Part shown: piece by piece, positions 62,854 to 64,000 of the stretch
How the letters are laid out: every line of letters starts with the position of its first letter
How positions within the stretch are numbered: the stretch's first letter is position 1
DNA from: Armatimonadota bacterium
Lineage (GTDB): Bacteria; Armatimonadota; Fimbriimonadia; Fimbriimonadales; Fimbriimonadaceae
Direction of reading: 5' to 3'
Assembly (NCBI GenBank): GCA_027451905.1
Contig: DAIDHV010000010.1
Coordinates: 1 to 64,000 of the forward strand
DNA: 64,000 nucleotides
The notes under the pieces: model-generated
What the model was told of the DNA's origin: nothing
What the model saw: only the letters and a program-made list of their open reading frames with translations
Database searches by the model: none
Made by a program: the position numbers and the translations under genes

Positions 62854-63342
62854 ACAACAGACTGTACTCGGCGATGGCCTGAACTGCGAAACTTGAACGA
62901 TGTGAAATCCCTCATTTCCAACTCTCTTCAGCTTTGCACCAAGAGTTGCCTCTTTGCAAACCTGTGAAAACTACTATAACACACTTTATTCAAAACGTGA
63001 CTATTTTCGGAAAACTTTTGTGGTAATTTTGAAATTCTTAACATTTGAACCAAATAACCGATCCCCGAGGCCCTATCCGCCCCATTGCGCATAACTATCT
63101 GTTCCTGCATTTCAAAAGCTGGAATGGGCCGCAATACCTTACTTTGACCGACGAAAACGAAGAGTTGTCCCTACCGGGCGACAGGACATCCCAGGTTGCC
63201 CTGCGAAGGCAAAGTGTCCGATTCTTGAGGCTGGACTTGAGACATAAAAAGGGCAAGCCCGTCTTAACTTATGTGCCTTAGGTACGTTTAGATCCGCATC
63301 GATCCGGAGGATGACTACAGCAGCTTATAATATTCGAATCCC
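62854..63342. other. 489-bp gap without a supported gene
   Basis: AT-rich near 62965-63055, probably the RHS promoter region. Open frames on both strands (for example 63045-63281 plus) have no coding character or recognised domain. No RNA or repeat is identified. Confidence 0.5.
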
Positions 63343-64000
63343 TTATTTGTCAAAAAAAGCCGGCACAGGATCAAGAAGGAGGTTGTGAACCCGTTGGGAG
63401 GCTTCTTGAAGGGAGGGAAGGATATTGGCGTCTCCAATATGGCGGTGAAATTCCGCCTGCTCCATTAGCTTGGCAGGTTGATCTAATGCTCCACACAGCA
63501 CCAGCTGCCTACCGCTTTGATGAAGCGTGTCGGCAAGTTCTTCTAGGGCTTGGAGGCCAGTTGCATCAATTGCATTCATATTTCTTAGCCGAAGCAAGAC
63601 AACTTTGTCGAGTGTATCTAGCTGATCGGTGATGACAGAAAGTTTGTCACTTGCCCCAAACAAAAAGGGACCATGAATCCGGAACACGCTGACTCCAGGT
63701 GGCAGTTTCACATGCTGCAGGCTATGTTCCAGCCCTTTTTGAATGTATTGAGGGTCCACTTGGCTGACGGTTGTGGTTGCGGTGACCTTTCTAATATAAA
63801 GCAAGGCCGCTAAGATCATTCCCGCTTCCACTGCAACGGTTAAGTTTGCAAAAACGGTTAATGAAAAGGTAATGAGCCAAACCGAGATATCGGCTTTTGA
63901 GAGCTTGAGGATTTGGGGGATTTCTTTCCACTCACCCATGTTATAAGACACCACAAACAAGATAGCAGCCAGAACCGAAAGTGGAATTTGGTCAGCAAGA
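63343..64000 (-). CDS. SulP-family anion transporter, C-terminal part (runs off window)
   Basis: The frame is open to the window end, reading LADQIPLSVLAAILFVVSYN on entry. The last membrane helices (ISVWLITFSLTVFANLTVAV, then EAGMILAALLYIRKV) are followed by a STAS domain of about 110 residues (GVSVFRIHGPFLFGASDKL, VVLLRLRNMNAIDATGLQAL). SulP proteins carry sulfate, bicarbonate or dicarboxylates. The N-terminal two-thirds and the start lie outside the window. Confidence 0.93.
   Translation of the reverse strand, partial: LADQIPLSVLAAILFVVSYNMGEWKEIPQILKLSKADISVWLITFSLTVFANLTVAVEAGMILAALLYIRKVTATTTVSQVDPQYIQKGLEHSLQHVKLPPGVSVFRIHGPFLFGASDKLSVITDQLDTLDKVVLLRLRNMNAIDATGLQALEELADTLHQSGRQLVLCGALDQPAKLMEQAEFHRHIGDANILPSLQEASQRVHNLLLDPVPAFFDK

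Noticed and set aside
63045-63281. 78-residue open frame in the gap before the SulP gene
   Set aside because: No start context, no domain and no coding character; it is in an otherwise noncoding gap.
1-64000. CRISPR array or rRNA operon
   Set aside because: No regularly spaced direct repeats with unique spacers and no rRNA-like sequence were seen.

Overview
The window is bacterial chromosome with ordinary coding density and no rRNA. Two prepilin-like genes of the H-X9-DG class with near-identical N-termini, many secreted and lipoprotein genes, MlaE, RHS proteins and a glcDEF set suggest a diderm. The prepilin type ([20 protein letters not shown] followed by FAQAKEAAK) is what I associate with Armatimonadota (Fimbriimonadia-like). 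That placement is inference; no marker gene was compared.

Layout. 0-1.7 kb: IS3 remnant, then a prepilin / small lipoprotein / one-haem cytochrome operon on the minus strand. 1.8-5.6 kb: secreted propeller-phosphoesterase and an ArsR-type regulator fused to a beta-rich domain. 5.7-9.4 kb: tightly overlapping minus-strand operon recF - DUF721 - ComEC channel - separate ComEC-like metallo-beta-lactamase protein, preceded by a 288-bp gap with a perfect DnaA box and other origin-like signals. Gene direction flips just to the right (RDD protein minus, DUF58 plus). 11.8-15.6 kb: acyl-CoA ligase and a dgcA-dgcN-like D-glutamate pair. 15.6-24.6 kb: AAA+/DUF4143 ATPase with direct repeats upstream, NlpC/P60 hydrolase, ribH, a TSUP transporter, an FHA protein with its PP2C phosphatase, a PAS-GGDEF cyclase and tRNA-Arg(TCT). 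24.9-34.8 kb: second prepilin plus small lipoprotein, Hsp20, polA, two unlike ClC proteins, an HtrA-like lipoprotein and a MarR regulator with a palindromic operator. 35-43.8 kb: housekeeping genes including ftsZ, nadA, an M42 peptidase and mlaE.

Accessory regions. 44.0-48.7 kb is an island: a decayed RhuM gene, a lone UDG-like protein, and a minus-strand operon of a 5'-truncated HerA-like ATPase, TcmP, its three-Cys partner (DUF5131) and a small protein. After gatB come a decayed AbiEii-like protein and glcDEF. 55.6-62.9 kb is an RHS polymorphic-toxin locus: a secreted RHS protein broken by one in-frame TAG, followed by two orphan RHS C-terminal modules that repeat the end of the core, each followed by a small candidate immunity gene. 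The window ends inside a SulP transporter.

The best candidates for something little described are the TcmP / three-Cys / HerA island, the RHS tip array and the twice-occurring prepilin plus small-lipoprotein pair.
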